Shown: positions 23,960 to 35,500 of the stretch, one piece after another
Position numbering within the stretch: position 1 is the first letter of the stretch
Layout: each line of letters begins with the position of its first letter
NCBI GenBank assembly: GCA_963422465.1
Contig: OY730172.1
Span: 2,666,001 to 2,730,000, forward strand
Direction of reading: 5' to 3'
Source: Lichina pygmaea
Taxonomy: Eukaryota > Ascomycota > Lichinomycetes > Lichinales > Lichinaceae
DNA: 64,000 bases
Notes under the pieces: model-generated
Told to the model about the DNA's origin: nothing
The model's database searches: none
What the model saw: only the letters and a program-made list of their open reading frames with translations
Made by a program: the position numbers and the translations under genes

Positions 23960-25711
23960 ACCAAGACAATCTGCCTAAGGAAACCTGGCAAGGGATCCTA
24001 TTGTCAAGCAAAAGCATGGCGCCCTATAGCTCTCCTGAATACAATTGGGAAGCTAATGGAAGCTATTGCAGCTGCAAGACTAAGTGAACTAGCTGAGAAA
24101 GAAAATCTCTTGCCAGAAATCCAGATGGGATTCAGAAAAGGAAGATCAACAGAATCAGCACTTTTCCTTCTGACCTCCCAGGTAGAAAAGATCTGGAAAG
24201 AAGGAATGGTTGCTAGTCTTCTCTCTCTAGACATCTCTGGAGCCTATGACAGAGTCTTGCCAGAAGTTCTCAGAAAGATCCTGATTAAGAGAAAGATTCC
24301 TAAGTGGTTTGTATCCTGGATCTTTTCCTTCACTACTTCACGTACTACCTCTCTGGTGTTTGATGACTCAGAATCCCCCCAGTTCCCTATATACTGTGGA
24401 GTCCCTCAAGGATCACCGTTCTCTCCTATTCTATTTCTTTTCTATATCTCAGAACTGCACAATACTGTACACACCCCTGAGAAAGGAGTTTCAGCACTTG
24501 GTTTTGCAGATGACACTAATCTTCTTGCATTCTCCTCTTCCTTGAAAAGCAACCTTCTCAAGTTGAAGTCTACACATTCCAAATGTCAGGACTGGGCAAG
24601 AAAACATGGTATGAAGTTTGCACCTGAAAAGTATGAACTTCTCCATTTTTCTAGAAGAAGAAGAGACAATCTTCAACTCAGTCTAAGACTTGGAGAAGTG
24701 GTACTTCAACCAAAAGAAGAAGTGCGCATCTTGGGACTTTACTTTGACTCAAAACTTGTCTGGAAAAAACACCAAAAAATCATGTCACAGAAAGCTTCCA
24801 AATATTTCTCAGCTTTATCCAGAACAACCTACTCTACTTGGGGACTACCAGTCCTAACAGCACGTCATGTCTACACTGCTATACTAAGATCTCTTCTTAG
24901 TTATGCAGTAGGAGTCTGGTTCAATCCCCAAAAGAAACTCTCTAATATTATTTCATTATCTACTTTCCAAAATAAATGTTTAAGAACTATAGGAGGTGTC
25001 TTTAAAGCCACTCCTATTTTCCTACTTGAATCAGAACTATTTCTACCCCCTCTAGACTTATACTTCAAGCTGAGAACAGCATGTTTTCTTTCATCTTTCT
25101 ATTCAAACACACTACCCAACTCTCCTTCTACACTTCTCCACAAACTACACAGTCAAATTTCTCTCTATGTTTCTTCTCTCAGAACTACACCAAAGTCTCT
25201 GACAACTATTTCTCTAAACTGGAGAACAGTCTGGCTGGAACAACTAACTACTAACCAAGACTTCTCAAAGAAAAGTCTACAGGAAGTTTTCCACAAAGAA
25301 TGGGAAGCCAGATGGCAGGTAAGCAGAGGAAATTGTTCTGCTATTTGGGACATGTTCACCAGAAGGCCACAGAAGAAAAACCTCAATATCTTTAAAGATT
25401 TGAGAAAAGCTGAGTCTAGTCTATTTCTTCAAATTCTGTCAGCAAGAATAGGACTGGCCAGTTTTCTTTTCAGAGCAAATGTTCCAGACTTTAACTCCCC
25501 TCTATGCACCTGTGGTTTTGGAGAAGAAACAGCCCAACACATCACTTTTTTCTGTAACAAATTTTCAAACCAAAGACAACAAGTCCAATTCCCTCTACAA
25601 GATTTCCCATCTATCTTATTCTCCTCCAAGCTACTTCCTAAACTTCTTTTCTGGTTTATGTCTTTGAAAAGACTTGACCAGTTCAACCTAGCTCACCAAC
25701 TCTCTTTCTAA
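23948..25711 (+). CDS. LINE reverse transcriptase, C-terminal part of ORF2
   Basis: 587 codons without a stop. The domain starts at reverse transcriptase motif 1 (WRPIALLNTIGKLMEAI), then QMGFRKGRSTESALFLL, LDISGAYDRV, CGVPQGSPFSPILFLFYIS and the catalytic FADDTN, followed by the thumb and a C-terminal CTCGFGEETAQHITFFC zinc motif. I see no clear RNase H domain between thumb and zinc motif. The endonuclease is missing because of 5' truncation. The ATG at the start lies in the target-site duplication, so it is host sequence; in the intact element this frame would be entered from further upstream. Whether this copy is transcribed is unknown. Confidence 0.9.
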   Translation: MLGDTKTICLRKPGKGSYCQAKAWRPIALLNTIGKLMEAIAAARLSELAEKENLLPEIQMGFRKGRSTESALFLLTSQVEKIWKEGMVASLLSLDISGAYDRVLPEVLRKILIKRKIPKWFVSWIFSFTTSRTTSLVFDDSESPQFPIYCGVPQGSPFSPILFLFYISELHNTVHTPEKGVSALGFADDTNLLAFSSSLKSNLLKLKSTHSKCQDWARKHGMKFAPEKYELLHFSRRRRDNLQLSLRLGEVVLQPKEEVRILGLYFDSKLVWKKHQKIMSQKASKYFSALSRTTYSTWGLPVLTARHVYTAILRSLLSYAVGVWFNPQKKLSNIISLSTFQNKCLRTIGGVFKATPIFLLESELFLPPLDLYFKLRTACFLSSFYSNTLPNSPSTLLHKLHSQISLYVSSLRTTPKSLTTISLNWRTVWLEQLTTNQDFSKKSLQEVFHKEWEARWQVSRGNCSAIWDMFTRRPQKKNLNIFKDLRKAESSLFLQILSARIGLASFLFRANVPDFNSPLCTCGFGEETAQHITFFCNKFSNQRQQVQFPLQDFPSILFSSKLLPKLLFWFMSLKRLDQFNLAHQLSF

Positions 25712-25928
25712 GCTCTACCAAGTCAACTGTTTGTTTTAACAAATAGCTACATGTACAAATTTCCTTAGCTACTGCATATTCCACAAGATTTTCCCTAGTC
25801 TTTCCCAAGCTCCAGTTTTTATTCCTCCAAAGGTTTTCTGGAGAAACAAACATGTACCTAGAAGTTCTGCATGGCTCTACAGCTAAATCAGTGTAAGAAT
25901 AAAATAAAATAAAATAAAATAAAATAAA
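23960..25928 (+). mobile_element. AT-rich LINE (Tad1-like), 5' truncated, with target-site duplication
   Basis: About 1.97 kb flanked by ATGTTGGGGGAT at 23948-23959 and again at 25929-25940. It ends in (AAAAT)n (six units from 25901, preceded by AAGAAT), the tail of a non-LTR element. The insertion starts at the beginning of the reverse transcriptase domain, so the first ORF and the endonuclease are lost to 5' truncation. Base composition is clearly more AT-rich than the host genes. The exact duplication and the open reading frame point to a recent insertion. Confidence 0.92.
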
Positions 25929-25940
25929 ATGTTGGGGGAT
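25929..25940. repeat. Target-site duplication, right copy
   Basis: ATGTTGGGGGAT directly after the (AAAAT)n tail; the first two bases overlap the tail and the exact edge is ambiguous by a base or two. Confidence 0.92.
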
Positions 25941-26169
25941 GTTGGATGTTGGACGTTGGACGTTCTAGGTGTGGAGCCCGGAAGCACGGTCATGTTTGCT
26001 CTTACCCCCATGCATCTGGAGCAGTCGCCGAAACCCGTTGATGCTGTCTTCGGTCGATCCTGCATGGATCCACCTCGTGCCTTCTAGAGCCTTCTGCCAG
26101 CTCTGAGGCAAACATCAGCTTTTGTGTCTACATATAGATGATTAGCTAGTTCTCCCTGATCAATCTAAC

Positions 26170-27150
26170 AGTCGACATTCATCCTCTTCTGCTGTGCCTC
26201 CAGACTCGATCAGGGGAGACTGTAGAGTTGGTAAGGAAAACGTCCAGGTTATGTGATAGTCCCAAAACCCTAGGGCGAAAACCCTCGCCTGCGGCCCCTA
26301 GGCGGGTGCCATCCGGTCGAGAGTCTATGAACAAGGTAGGTGACTGCAAAGCAGTCAAGGAGGGGGGGAAGTTGCTCCCTAGCCCGGGAGAATTGGGGAA
26401 GGAGGTCAAGACGGAGGAACCACATCGTGACGGCAGTGGCTGCCCCGTTGTCAGTGGTCAGCCACTGGAAGTCAGTAGATGGGATCTTCTGTCGGAGTCG
26501 CCGTCACTCCTGGGCGAAGCGAGGGCAGTCCAGAATGATGTGTTTGGCTGTCTCCCATTGCCAACCACAGGGGCACGCCGGTGATTCGAAGCCGGGGACC
26601 CGGCACTGGTGCAGGAAGGCGGCCAGGCCTATCTTGCCTGTGCGGATCTGAGTCAGTAGACTGCTGTGCGGCTTCGGGAGGCCGGCGTGTAGCCGGAGCG
26701 TTGCTGTTTTGTAGGGCATCTTGTCTGGCTTCCAGGCCCCTCCTGGGTCCGGGTCGGTATTTCGGTGGGGAGTGGGTGATCCGCCTTCAAGCTCCTTCCG
26801 ACGATCCCAGCACCATTGTTTAGCCAGCTGGTAGGCTTGCCAGAGTGTCTGCGGAGTGGGGCGGTTGTTGGCCGGGGCTGGGATGGGGCCTGGGCGGGGG
26901 CCGTCCGACCCGGGGGGGGGGGGGGGGGGGGGGGGGGGCCCAGATTGCTGGAGGTGTCTTCCATGTACTGCTGTTGGCGCCAGAGGATGTCCTTGGCCCA
27001 CGCGTGTCGTGTCTTACCTGGTGTGGGGCCGGCGGGTCGGCGGGGTCCAAGGCGAGCTGCCAAGTGGCTGCGGAGCCGGCGGCACGCTCGGTCGGTCTCC
27101 TGTCGGGCCCCGGATGCCTCGAGACGGGCTCGGGATTGGAGCTGAAGGCG
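26170..27150 (-). pseudogene. Degenerate LINE ORF, C-terminal end
   Basis: Minus-strand remains of the GC-rich LINE polyprotein. Recognisable stretches are LLTQIRTGKIGLAAFLHQC, CPCGWQWETAKHIILDCPRF and, nearer the end, WFLRLDLLPQFSRAREQL. The frame contains a TGA shortly after the zinc motif, and a 27-nt G run (26912-26938 on the plus strand) encodes a proline run and separates two frames. It is therefore not functional. The plus-strand glycine-rich ORFs over the G run are shadows. Confidence 0.75.
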
Positions 27151-27160
27151 TGCGATGTGG

Positions 27161-27742
27161 GCTCGCAGAGGAGGGATACTTTATATGGTATGGAGTATAT
27201 ATATATATATATATCTTGGCATCCTGTTGGAGTATGTGCATACTCGATGGAGTATCTGCATCTCGATTGTAAGCATTCAAGAGGCGAAAAGGGAAGGACG
27301 GCTTCGCGGAGAGTGGTACGACAGTACTGTACTATTGTATACTAGTCTAGGGCACGAATGGAGGAATAATTTAATAGTCCTCCTCCACCTTCTCGGTCTT
27401 CTTCTCTTCTTGCCCTTCTTGCTTCTTTGGCCCTCCTCCTCCTCCTCCTCCTCCTCCTCCTCCTCCTCCTCCTCCTCATTCTCCTCCTTGAGTTAGTTGT
27501 GCATCACCAAACAAAAAGGGAATTTCAAGAAGACGTCATCAGCAGCAGCGTGTGTCTCTCGGCGTGTCTGTCGACTTTTTTCAAGTGCTGCAAGTATGAG
27601 TGCCACCTTCATCTGTTGTTGTTCCCAAAGTACAGGTACAAGTACAAGTACGTGTCACCTGTCAGCCAGCGAGCCAGACAGACAGACAGACAGCCAGCCA
27701 AACGGTGCATCCGTTGTTCTATCGAGAGTATGCGAGGTGGGA
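27161..27742. other. Microsatellite-rich gap
   Basis: Holds an (AT)n run at 27194-27212, a (CTC)n run at 27432-27478, short GTACAAGTAC repeats near 27633-27652 and a CAGA run near 27678-27692. No gene recognised. Confidence 0.6.
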
Positions 27743-27924
27743 TTATAGGCGGAAAGAGAAGGAGGGAGATGGGGGAGAAGGACGGAGGGCGAAGAAAGTG
27801 GGGAGACAATGGGGGGGAAGTGGGGAGGAAATAGAGAGACGGTAGTGGGGAAAGAAGGGATGCGGAAATGTAAAGGTACACAACAAGTGGAAAAAGGGAT
27901 ATGAAGAGATGAGAATAAAAAGAC

Positions 27925-27960
<36 letters not shown>

Positions 27961-30163
27961 AAAGAACTGGGCAAAACTTACTTTTAACAATCTTGACAAC
28001 AGCCTGAACGATGCTGATGAGCATGACGGCGACGCCGAAGCAGACGCAGACGACGGCGCCGAGCGTCTTCCAGGACGTCCAGGAGCGCGTGCTGCTGCTG
28101 AGCTTGAGGTAGCACAGCGGCGGCAGGATGTAAGCGAGCGCGCACGCGGACGTGGCCCCGATCAGCTCGAACACCGCCCCGAGGTCGCACGTGAGGAGCG
28201 ACAGCGCCGTGGCGGCGACGACGAGCCCGGTCGAGAAGAGCACGTGTCGTCGCGCCTGCCACGGCGCGTCCGGAAAGTAGTAGTGCGTCATGACCTCGCG
28301 GCACACAAACGCTTCGAGCGGAAGCGTCGTGAGCATGTTCAGGCCGAAACAGCTGCGCGCAGAGGGGAGCAACATGTTTTAGCTGTTTTTCTATGAGATT
28401 GGCCCCGCTGGGGGGGTAGGGTTGTGGGCGACCTTACAATCGAGCAATGTTGACGACAATATTGTCGGCCGGAAAATTGTTGAGAATGTTGCCCTGCGTC
28501 TTGTCTCCAAAGGTGAGAAAGCCTGCGAGGGCCATGACCATGCAAGCCACCATCGAGATGCCCGTCGAGAGGTGCGTCACTCGCGCGAAGCGGTCGAGCG
28601 TGGGCTTCTTCAGCGAGCCGTAGATGAGGAGGCTGTTGTGGTCTGGTCTGGCACGTGAGCCATCTCCATCTGTACAACAGGCATGTCGGGCTTGACGTAC
28701 GACAGACGAACGCTGTGTGCACACGAGTTAGCTGGCACGTATGCTCTAGTTGAAAGTTGGCCCTGACAGACCGCAGGCTATACCAACTTACCAAAGGAAA
28801 TGACGCCTATGGCTTGAAAGACGCCGCTGTTCAGCGTCAGGAGCGGCGTCCCAAAGCCTCCTCGCGTTTCGCTCGGCACTCGAACTCCCTGGGTGATGAC
28901 AGCTGCCAAGATCACGAGCATGCTGACTAGGGCGAGCGTGGATGCTTTGGCAAGCTAGGAAGGCGTCAGATGTGCAGATGGCCCAGAGACGGAAGAGGAC
29001 GGGAGGAGCCAGACCTTGGCGATATCCCGGTACAGCGACAGCGGATAGGAGATGCCCATGATGAAGATGACGATGACGGCCCGTCTGTTGGTCAAGAGCC
29101 ACAGAAAAGGAAGATTCGGTAGAGAAGGGAACAACGCCGTCAGGACATGCGGAATGCTATCTCCAACAATGATGCAGAACGCGACCATGCCACCAAAAGC
29201 ACTGGCGCTTGTCAGAGCGGTTGGCGTACGTGTCGGTGAAAGCTTCACTCACAAGACCCACTGAGCAATCTTGACGGCAGGTCAGCTTCGCAGCCATCAC
29301 AGGCGACACGGAGGCCAGCTTACCGAGATGGAAATTAGTCCCGGACGACCAAAGCACGCCTCCATCGTGCCCTGAAACGAGTTGGCGCCGCTCAGCTTCG
29401 AGTTGACGACGATGAGCCGGATTGTCCAGTCCACCTGCTCGTCCGAATTGAGTATGCGTCTGCCAGGAGATCGACAACGAGGGAAAGCGCGGGCGTACAG
29501 TGACTGTGAGACCGACGAGCAGGGCCACGCCTGTCACAAGTCCAGCTTGTTTAAACGCGTACGGCTGCCCTGACGATGAGACGACCGTCAGTCTCCCCAG
29601 CCCGGTAGGAGTCGAGAGAGGAGGCGAGACCTATGATTCCTGCACCACTGCAGGGGTCAACGGACGAGGAAGAGCGTGAAGGCAGGGCGCCAAAGCCCGA
29701 GCACCCGAACCTACATGATGCTGTTGGCCATGTTCATAAACGCGCTCTTCATGCCGCTCTTCGGCCGCGCGCTCTCGAGGTGGTCTTCGGCGTTGAAGTC
29801 GCCGCCATCGTCGTCGGTGGCCGAGGCCAGAGTGACGCTCGGGGCCTCGATGTCGGTGAGCAGCGGCACTCGATGACCGGGGCCGTCTCGACGCGCATCG
29901 TGGGCGGGAGACGTCAGGTAGTCCTCGTCGTCGACCCACTCTGGCCCTTCATACGCGCCGTGCCCCGCGGGCCGTTGGTCTCGGTGCGTCTCGTCGTCTA
30001 GCTGGAAACGCACGCGCTGGGCTGTTCGCAGGGTCTTCGGCGCCGGCGGGTCCGGGGAAGGGCCGGCCGGGGCGGGGCTCGAGCCGCTCGGCGGCGTTGG
30101 CGTAGACGTGGACAGGGGCGACTTGACATCATCAACGTCGTCGTCGGCTTCTCCTTGAGCCAT
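27743..30163 (-). CDS. Amino acid transporter of the AAAP/AVT (SLC38-like) family
   Basis: Multi-pass transporter, probably exporting or importing neutral or basic amino acids across the vacuolar membrane (Avt5/6/7 group). Exons: 30163-29715, 29647-29631, 29569-29499, 29434-29324, 29269-29253, 29201-29015, 28954-28792, 28712-28701, 28642-28438, 28352 onward. All nine introns are GT-AG and in frame; exons of 17, 17 and 12 nt are included. The N-terminal 140 residues are acidic and disordered. Then come FMNMANSIIGAGIIGQPYAF, the first transmembrane signature of the family, SFAFVCHHNSLLIYGSL and NMLTTLPLEAFVCREV. The end is unclear: the open frame runs through a CT microsatellite to 27743, but a GTAAGT at about 27987 suggests a further intron and a short last exon. 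Confidence 0.9.
27926..27956 (-). repeat. (GA)n microsatellite, CT on the transporter sense strand
   Basis: About 15 GA units next to 200 nt of GA-rich plus strand. It lies in the 3' end or last intron of the transporter gene. Confidence 0.85.
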
Positions 30164-30240
30164 GACATTATCATGTCCAGAATTGCTGGGACGGACTGTT
30201 GACCGTCGAGGGCGCTTTTGCGCGGGCCAACATTGCGGGT

Positions 30241-30259
30241 CACGTGGCTTTACCACGTG
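30241..30259. promoter_or_regulatory. Paired CACGTG boxes upstream of the transporter
   Basis: Two CACGTG palindromes (30241-30246 and 30254-30259) with 7 nt between them, 78 nt upstream of the transporter start. Together they form an imperfect inverted repeat, GTCACGTGGC...CCACGTGAC. The likely binder is a bHLH factor of the Cbf1 type (inference). Confidence 0.5.
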
Positions 30260-30691
30260 ACGATCAAGAACGATGATGGTCCGGCCGTCGGACGGTCGAT
30301 GTCGTGAAGAGCTATGTGCTGATTACTGATTGCGCTGCACAAGAGCTATGAGCATCTTCCTCGTAGATCTCTATGGCGGCCCTCATCCTCATTCTGGAGC
30401 ACGTACTGTACTTCCTTGCTGCCTGCAGCAGCGACTGTCGTCGACCCATCGAGGATATTAAGCAAATCGACTTTTTGTTGAATCCTGAGGGCAGACTCTT
30501 GCACAGCAAGCAGTTTGACTACATGTCCTTGGCAAGAACGATTCCCCATGGACAAAGTACGATGCGCTAAATATTTTCGAATTGACGATATAGATGCTCA
30601 AGACATACGGTCATACTTCGGTCGAATATGGAGAGGAAGGCTCGAGGGGGGTGTGAGACAAAGCTCCCTCGAGCCGGATGAGAGAACGGGA

Positions 30692-32532
30692 TCATAGCAG
30701 CATGGTGACAGCAATCCCTAATGCGCTCAACGCGCAGAGAGCTGAGCCGAACGAGGCCACAAAAGTCGCCTCGCTCGCTGGCTGGCTCTTGCTGGGCCCG
30801 GACGAGCTCGGCGGCGAGTCGGCGGATGTCGATAGAACGTCCGTGGCTTGGGCACCGCCACGAGAGAGAGCGGTCGCAGTCGATCCGCCAGATGAAGACG
30901 TGTCCGATGAAGCAGAAACCGCGGCAGAAGGGGAGGAGGCTGACCGAGAACCGTCGCCGTCGGTCGACGTGACGTTGGTGGTGGTGGCGGCGTCGTTAGG
31001 GGCCACGGCCTTCTTCGCGAAGCCTGCCAGACGATCAGCAACGAAGACAGGCAAAGCAAGGAAGCACGTAGCGCGGCTCACCTATGCGATTCTTGTCCCA
31101 GTCGAAGACGGTGTAGACGTTCTTGAGGAAGACGTCACCGATGAGCCATCGATCGGGCCCCAACGGCTGCCGGCCGATGATGTTGCTGGTGCACAGCGTG
31201 TCGTCGACCGGCTCTCCGACGTAATCCAACGGCGACACGGTGAAAGACACGCCGCCAAAGGCAAAGGTGACGTTGTCCTTGCTCGAGCACGGAAGACGAA
31301 ACTCTTCGCCGACCTCCTCGACACCGGGCAGCAACGAATGAAGCCTCTTGGCGTCTGCCGGGGGGATGATGATGAACGACGTGCCCGAGTCGATTATGGC
31401 CGTCTTGCCTTCGAAGCCGGCCTTCTCGTCCGCCACGCCGGCGTCGTCGACGTCGATCTCCCAGCTGCCGGTGTCGTTGATGGTGTTGATCCAGGTGAGG
31501 TCTCCCTCCATCTTGGCCGGGTTCCAGTCCCCGAAGCTAATCTCGCCGTCGTTGGTGTTGTCCGAGTGGCGCTGGAAGCTCATGCCGAACACGTTGGCCT
31601 TGAGCCTCCCCTCCGTCTTGAGGACCTCCAAGAAACTGGGCACGTTGAGCTCGTTCGGACGCGGCCGGGCGAGGCCGAGGATGCCGTCCATGGGGTACGT
31701 CAAGAAGTCGTCCGAGACGTCCGACGCGAGGCCGAACGAGAGATCAATGTCCATGCCGGCGAGGGAGATGGTGTCCTCGACCACGCTTCCGGCAACCTTT
31801 CCCGTCGCGTATTCCACCTTCCACGTCTTCGTCGTCGTCGTCAGGGTATCGGAGTCGGGCTTGCCGAACTTGTTGTGCAGCTGACAGGCCTGCGACAGGC
31901 AGTCCGAGGCCATGACCCAGGTGCTGGCCGCGCCCGTGTCGAGAAGCATGTGGAGCTCCTTGCCGCTGGAGCCAAACTCGACGGTCGAGAAGTACGAAAA
32001 GTCGGTGCCGTCTTGGTCGATCGGCAGACTGGTGGGAAACGTCGGCTGCGTGGCAGTGACGATCGGGTACACGTTCTGGGATCCCGCCGCCCTCGCTCGC
32101 GGCTCGGTCGACTTTGGCTGCGGTGCAGGGGCCTCGGCCTCCCTGCGCAAGAGGGCGTGCAAGCTGGACCATGCAGACTGTCGACGCCGGGACCGAGGTC
32201 AGTCGACTTCGAAAGGACGTTGGCTACCAGGCGGAACTCACGAGCATGGTGGAGCGCTTGACTTTCGCGGCGTGTGGGATAGCGGCAACTCCCCAGCGGG
32301 ACGGCTGCGATTCGTCTCGACGAGCAGTCTCATACTTCAGGGCATACTTGAGCACGTAGTTCGGTATCGCGGGCTTCGCACGACGGCGTTCGATCTGGGG
32401 GCGGCCGGGCCGGCCAGCCTCGATGCCTTTGGGGTCGAGGGTATTCGAACCGGGCTTGCGGACGTAGTGATAAAACGCATGTGTGCCTAGCAACAAGGAT
32501 AGAAGCCACAGGGGATGGGTGAAGAGACGCAT
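30692..32532 (-). CDS. GPI-anchored aspartic protease (yapsin/pepsin family)
   Basis: Pepsin-fold endopeptidase likely held at the plasma membrane or cell wall. Exons: 32532-32242, 32177-31082, 31023-30692, giving 572 residues; introns are 64 and 58 nt, GT-AG. The start MRLFTHPLWLLSLLLGTHAF is a signal peptide. A long propeptide with RRR and KR sites follows. The two catalytic motifs are LDTGAAS (Asp about 177) and IDSGTSF (Asp about 360), with the flap in between and the typical end VFDWDKNRIGFA. After that come a Ser/Ala-rich stalk of about 80 residues and a hydrophobic tail (ALCALSALGIAVTMLL), the layout of a GPI-anchor signal. Complete and apparently intact. Confidence 0.93.
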
Positions 32533-35500
32533 TGCTCTAGACCGTGTCGTCTCCGAGCAGAGCAGGACAACAGCTGTCAAGACGTGCTCTCGCGTTCAAG
32601 ATCGAAAGGAGCAACGATAACCAGGCACGGAAGAGCTACAACGCTTGTTGTGATGCTTGATATTGCGGTTGGAGAGGAAACGATATCGTGGGTCGAGACA
32701 AGGACAGACAGCACACATCAAGTGGCAGCAAGAGCGGTGATATGGCTCGACGGCGGCCCAGCATATGACGTCGACTTGATCGTACTGCTTAGTCGGCGGA
32801 CGTCCGGCCTCGGCGGCGACGATCTCTGCAGTCGTCGAACACCAATGCCTCCATCTACCTCTATCTCCGACGGGCCCGACCAGGAAGCGACATGAGCTTC
32901 ACGTCAATGGCATAAGCAGCACAACGAACCGAGCCGATATAGTGAAGGCAATCAAAAAGATCCTGCTGGATGTCAGACAGCTCCGACAGCAAGCCAGGCC
33001 GGGGCGGGAATGGCTGCTTACCGCTCGAAGACGAAACCGATGCTGATCAGATGGCAATCTCTCCAGCGCACGGAACGCCTCGATTCGGTGCCGTCCGTTC
33101 GAGTCCAGCAGAGAACAAATGCAAAGCCAAGAAGATGCAATTGAAGATGAAAGAAGCAGACGTCGCCAGAGCCTGGAGTGCCAAGGACTCTTCGACAGTT
33201 TGGTATTACAAACAAACGGAGAACGCGCGTCGGAAAGAGCGGGGAGAAGGCAAGAAAGAAGAAGAAGAAGGAGAAGAAGAAGGAGGGACGAGTCGGTTGC
33301 TCTCCCAAATGTTACAGAAGGAGAGGAAGGGGGAACGGACGCAGGCGCATCCCGGAAGAACGGGAGTCGTGATGGTCTCGGTGAAGGAGGAGGAGGAGGA
33401 AGAGGACGAGCAACGGCGTCGGCGCGTACGAGAATCGTACCTATACGTTACGTACGCCCAAATCGGTCCCTTGCCACCCTGCAGCCGCGGAACAGGCCAG
33501 CAGTCGTTTCGTCCCTGCACCTGAAGACGCCAAAGCCAAGTCAGGCCGACCGCCCGCGAAAACATCTCGCTTCCCATTGGCGTCCGACTTGCGGGCGCGA
33601 CGGGCCACATCACGGCAAGGCGAGCTCAGGCCGCAGGAATGTCCAGGCGTACGAGAACTGGCAGTCACTGTACACAGCGAGCCCTATCACTTCTGCATCT
33701 TACGAGGTAATCATACGACCTTGACAGAAGACCTGACACAGCAGATGTTTCCACCGCCGCGGAGATTCGAAGATTTGATCAGATCAGATCCAACGGCCCT
33801 TTAGTTTTTCCGGCCTTGATCGTTCCTGAGGTACATCACGTGTGATCCGTCAAGCCGGCACGTGATCAGACCGTGGCTTTGGACGCATCTTTGCGCAGTG
33901 AGATGTGAAAGCCCGAGTTGATTTTTGTTGAGTCGGGACTCTTGTATTCTAGGGTAATTACTGCTCGGACCTGTCAAGATCGTGTAGGAAGGCAAATGGG
34001 TAATTAATCTGCTCGTACTTACGAGACGCTTACGTACGTACCGAGGCCGGCGCCAAAAGTATTCGCATAGACTTCTATAGGTGTAACAAAAGTTGTGAGA
34101 CTCCCCCCTATTCCCTTCGCACTGGTTATCGTGATTCTTGTTGTTGTCCACCACCACCCCACCACCCTACCACCTCTCGGGTTTTGAGGCTCTGAAGTCT
34201 GACATCCTCAAACATCTTCTTATGAAGCTTAGTCTTCTTCCCACTCTGAGCTGTCACTGCCATTGCTATTGTTGTTTGTGCGGCTGTTCTTGTGATTGTT
34301 CTTGTTGTCACTCTCATCATTGCTGTCACTCTTGCTGTTACAGTTGCTCTCATTGTTAGTACCCTCTCCCAGAAGGGTAAGCACACACACTTTCTGCGTA
34401 ATACTGATGGCTTTCTGGCGCCGGCCTCCGTACTGTATGTAAGCTACAGTATCTGCACACGGTCTCTCTATTCGAGAGTGCCCCGAACAAGGAACGCTTA
34501 TGTAAGTCATTCGACCGTACTTCCATACTCGGGGTAACAGTCCCTCAAGCAGTCTGTTAAACCACCCGTAGGGACCCTGAAAAAGAGCGATGTTCGACAA
34601 ATCTGTGACCATGCACGCCATGCTAAAGGAAGGACTTATGTAAGCCATCTGTAAGCGGTCTGCAAGAGCTGTGCAAGATACCGATGTTCGACGAATTTCT
34701 GGCTTTCTGTACTCGTACAAAGCCTACTCGTACTCACACGCCTCGTACGAGGTACGACGGGGTGCTCATGTCTGACCGCCGTGGAAGACGTTCGACGAAA
34801 TTCCGTTCTACTTATGTAAGCCGTCGGGAATCAGCTGTACATACGTACTCGTACGGAGTACCTCGTAGCGAAGCTCGGCAATTGATATGACCATCATGAC
34901 TAAGCTAGTGCTTACATGCTGCGTCGTACGAGGTACGTACAGTACGTAGGTACAGTACAAGTACGGAAGTACAGTACGTATGTACAAAGAACGTAACTGA
35001 GATACCCCTGAGTATCCTAACGTCCCACTACGAAGTACTCGTTAGAATGCCCCTCCACACCCTCGAACAAAGCTGCAAACATCAGGATATCCTTTCAAGC
35101 TGACCAATGGAAAGAAGATGACTCTACGGAAATACCTACTCACCTATGTATGTACCATATGTCCTGTACGTACAAGGGGTACCGTGATCTACCTACCATA
35201 GGTTACTCCCTATGGCACAATCAGAGGTTACAGTAAGTCAATCTTTATACACAGTGTTTGTACGTAGACGCTGGTACTTGCAGGGGACAGTGACTACTTG
35301 CCAGTGGACAACTAGTACTCGTACACCTGTACGGAGTACTGTCCGTGCGTACGCACATCCTGCTACTGTGGGAGGTACGTACGGGAGAGTAGTTTTCCAC
35401 GGTTCCCCAAGCCGTCCGGCATACCCTGGCTAGTCAGACCGCCGCTTCGCGACGGAGAGCGGGGTATCATACTCACGATACCCTACATACGTACGTACGT

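Larger units (their letters stand above)
23898..27160 (-). mobile_element. Old GC-rich non-LTR retrotransposon (LINE) relic, split by a younger LINE
   Basis: Reads on the minus strand. Its 3' end is the piece 23898-23947, ending in an (AATC)n tail (GATTGATTGATT on the plus strand). The body continues from 25941 to about 27160 on the other side of the nested plus-strand LINE. The body encodes the C-terminal end of a LINE polyprotein with the zinc-knuckle pattern CPCG...ETAKH...C. The 5' part, including the reverse transcriptase, is absent (5' truncated). A second copy of the same 3' end occurs at 44478-44770. The right boundary is approximate, near an (AT)n run at 27194-27212. Confidence 0.75.

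Noticed and set aside
23898-25940. Twin-priming inversion of a single LINE as explanation for the opposite orientation
   Set aside because: The two parts have different tails ((AATC)n and (AAAAT)n), different base composition, and the 12-bp duplication closely brackets only the AT-rich part, so two separate insertions fit better.
26845-27345. Plus-strand Gly-rich ORFs over the G run
   Set aside because: They are antisense to the LINE relic and their glycine run is simply the G homopolymer.
32440-32470. B-box-like TTCGAACC suggesting a second tRNA
   Set aside because: No acceptor stem or A-box can be paired around it, and it lies in the coding sequence of the aspartic protease.
32970-33524. 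184-codon ORF with Glu/Lys-rich centre
   Set aside because: The open frame comes from GA-rich low-complexity DNA; other frames over the same stretch are equally open and there is no domain.
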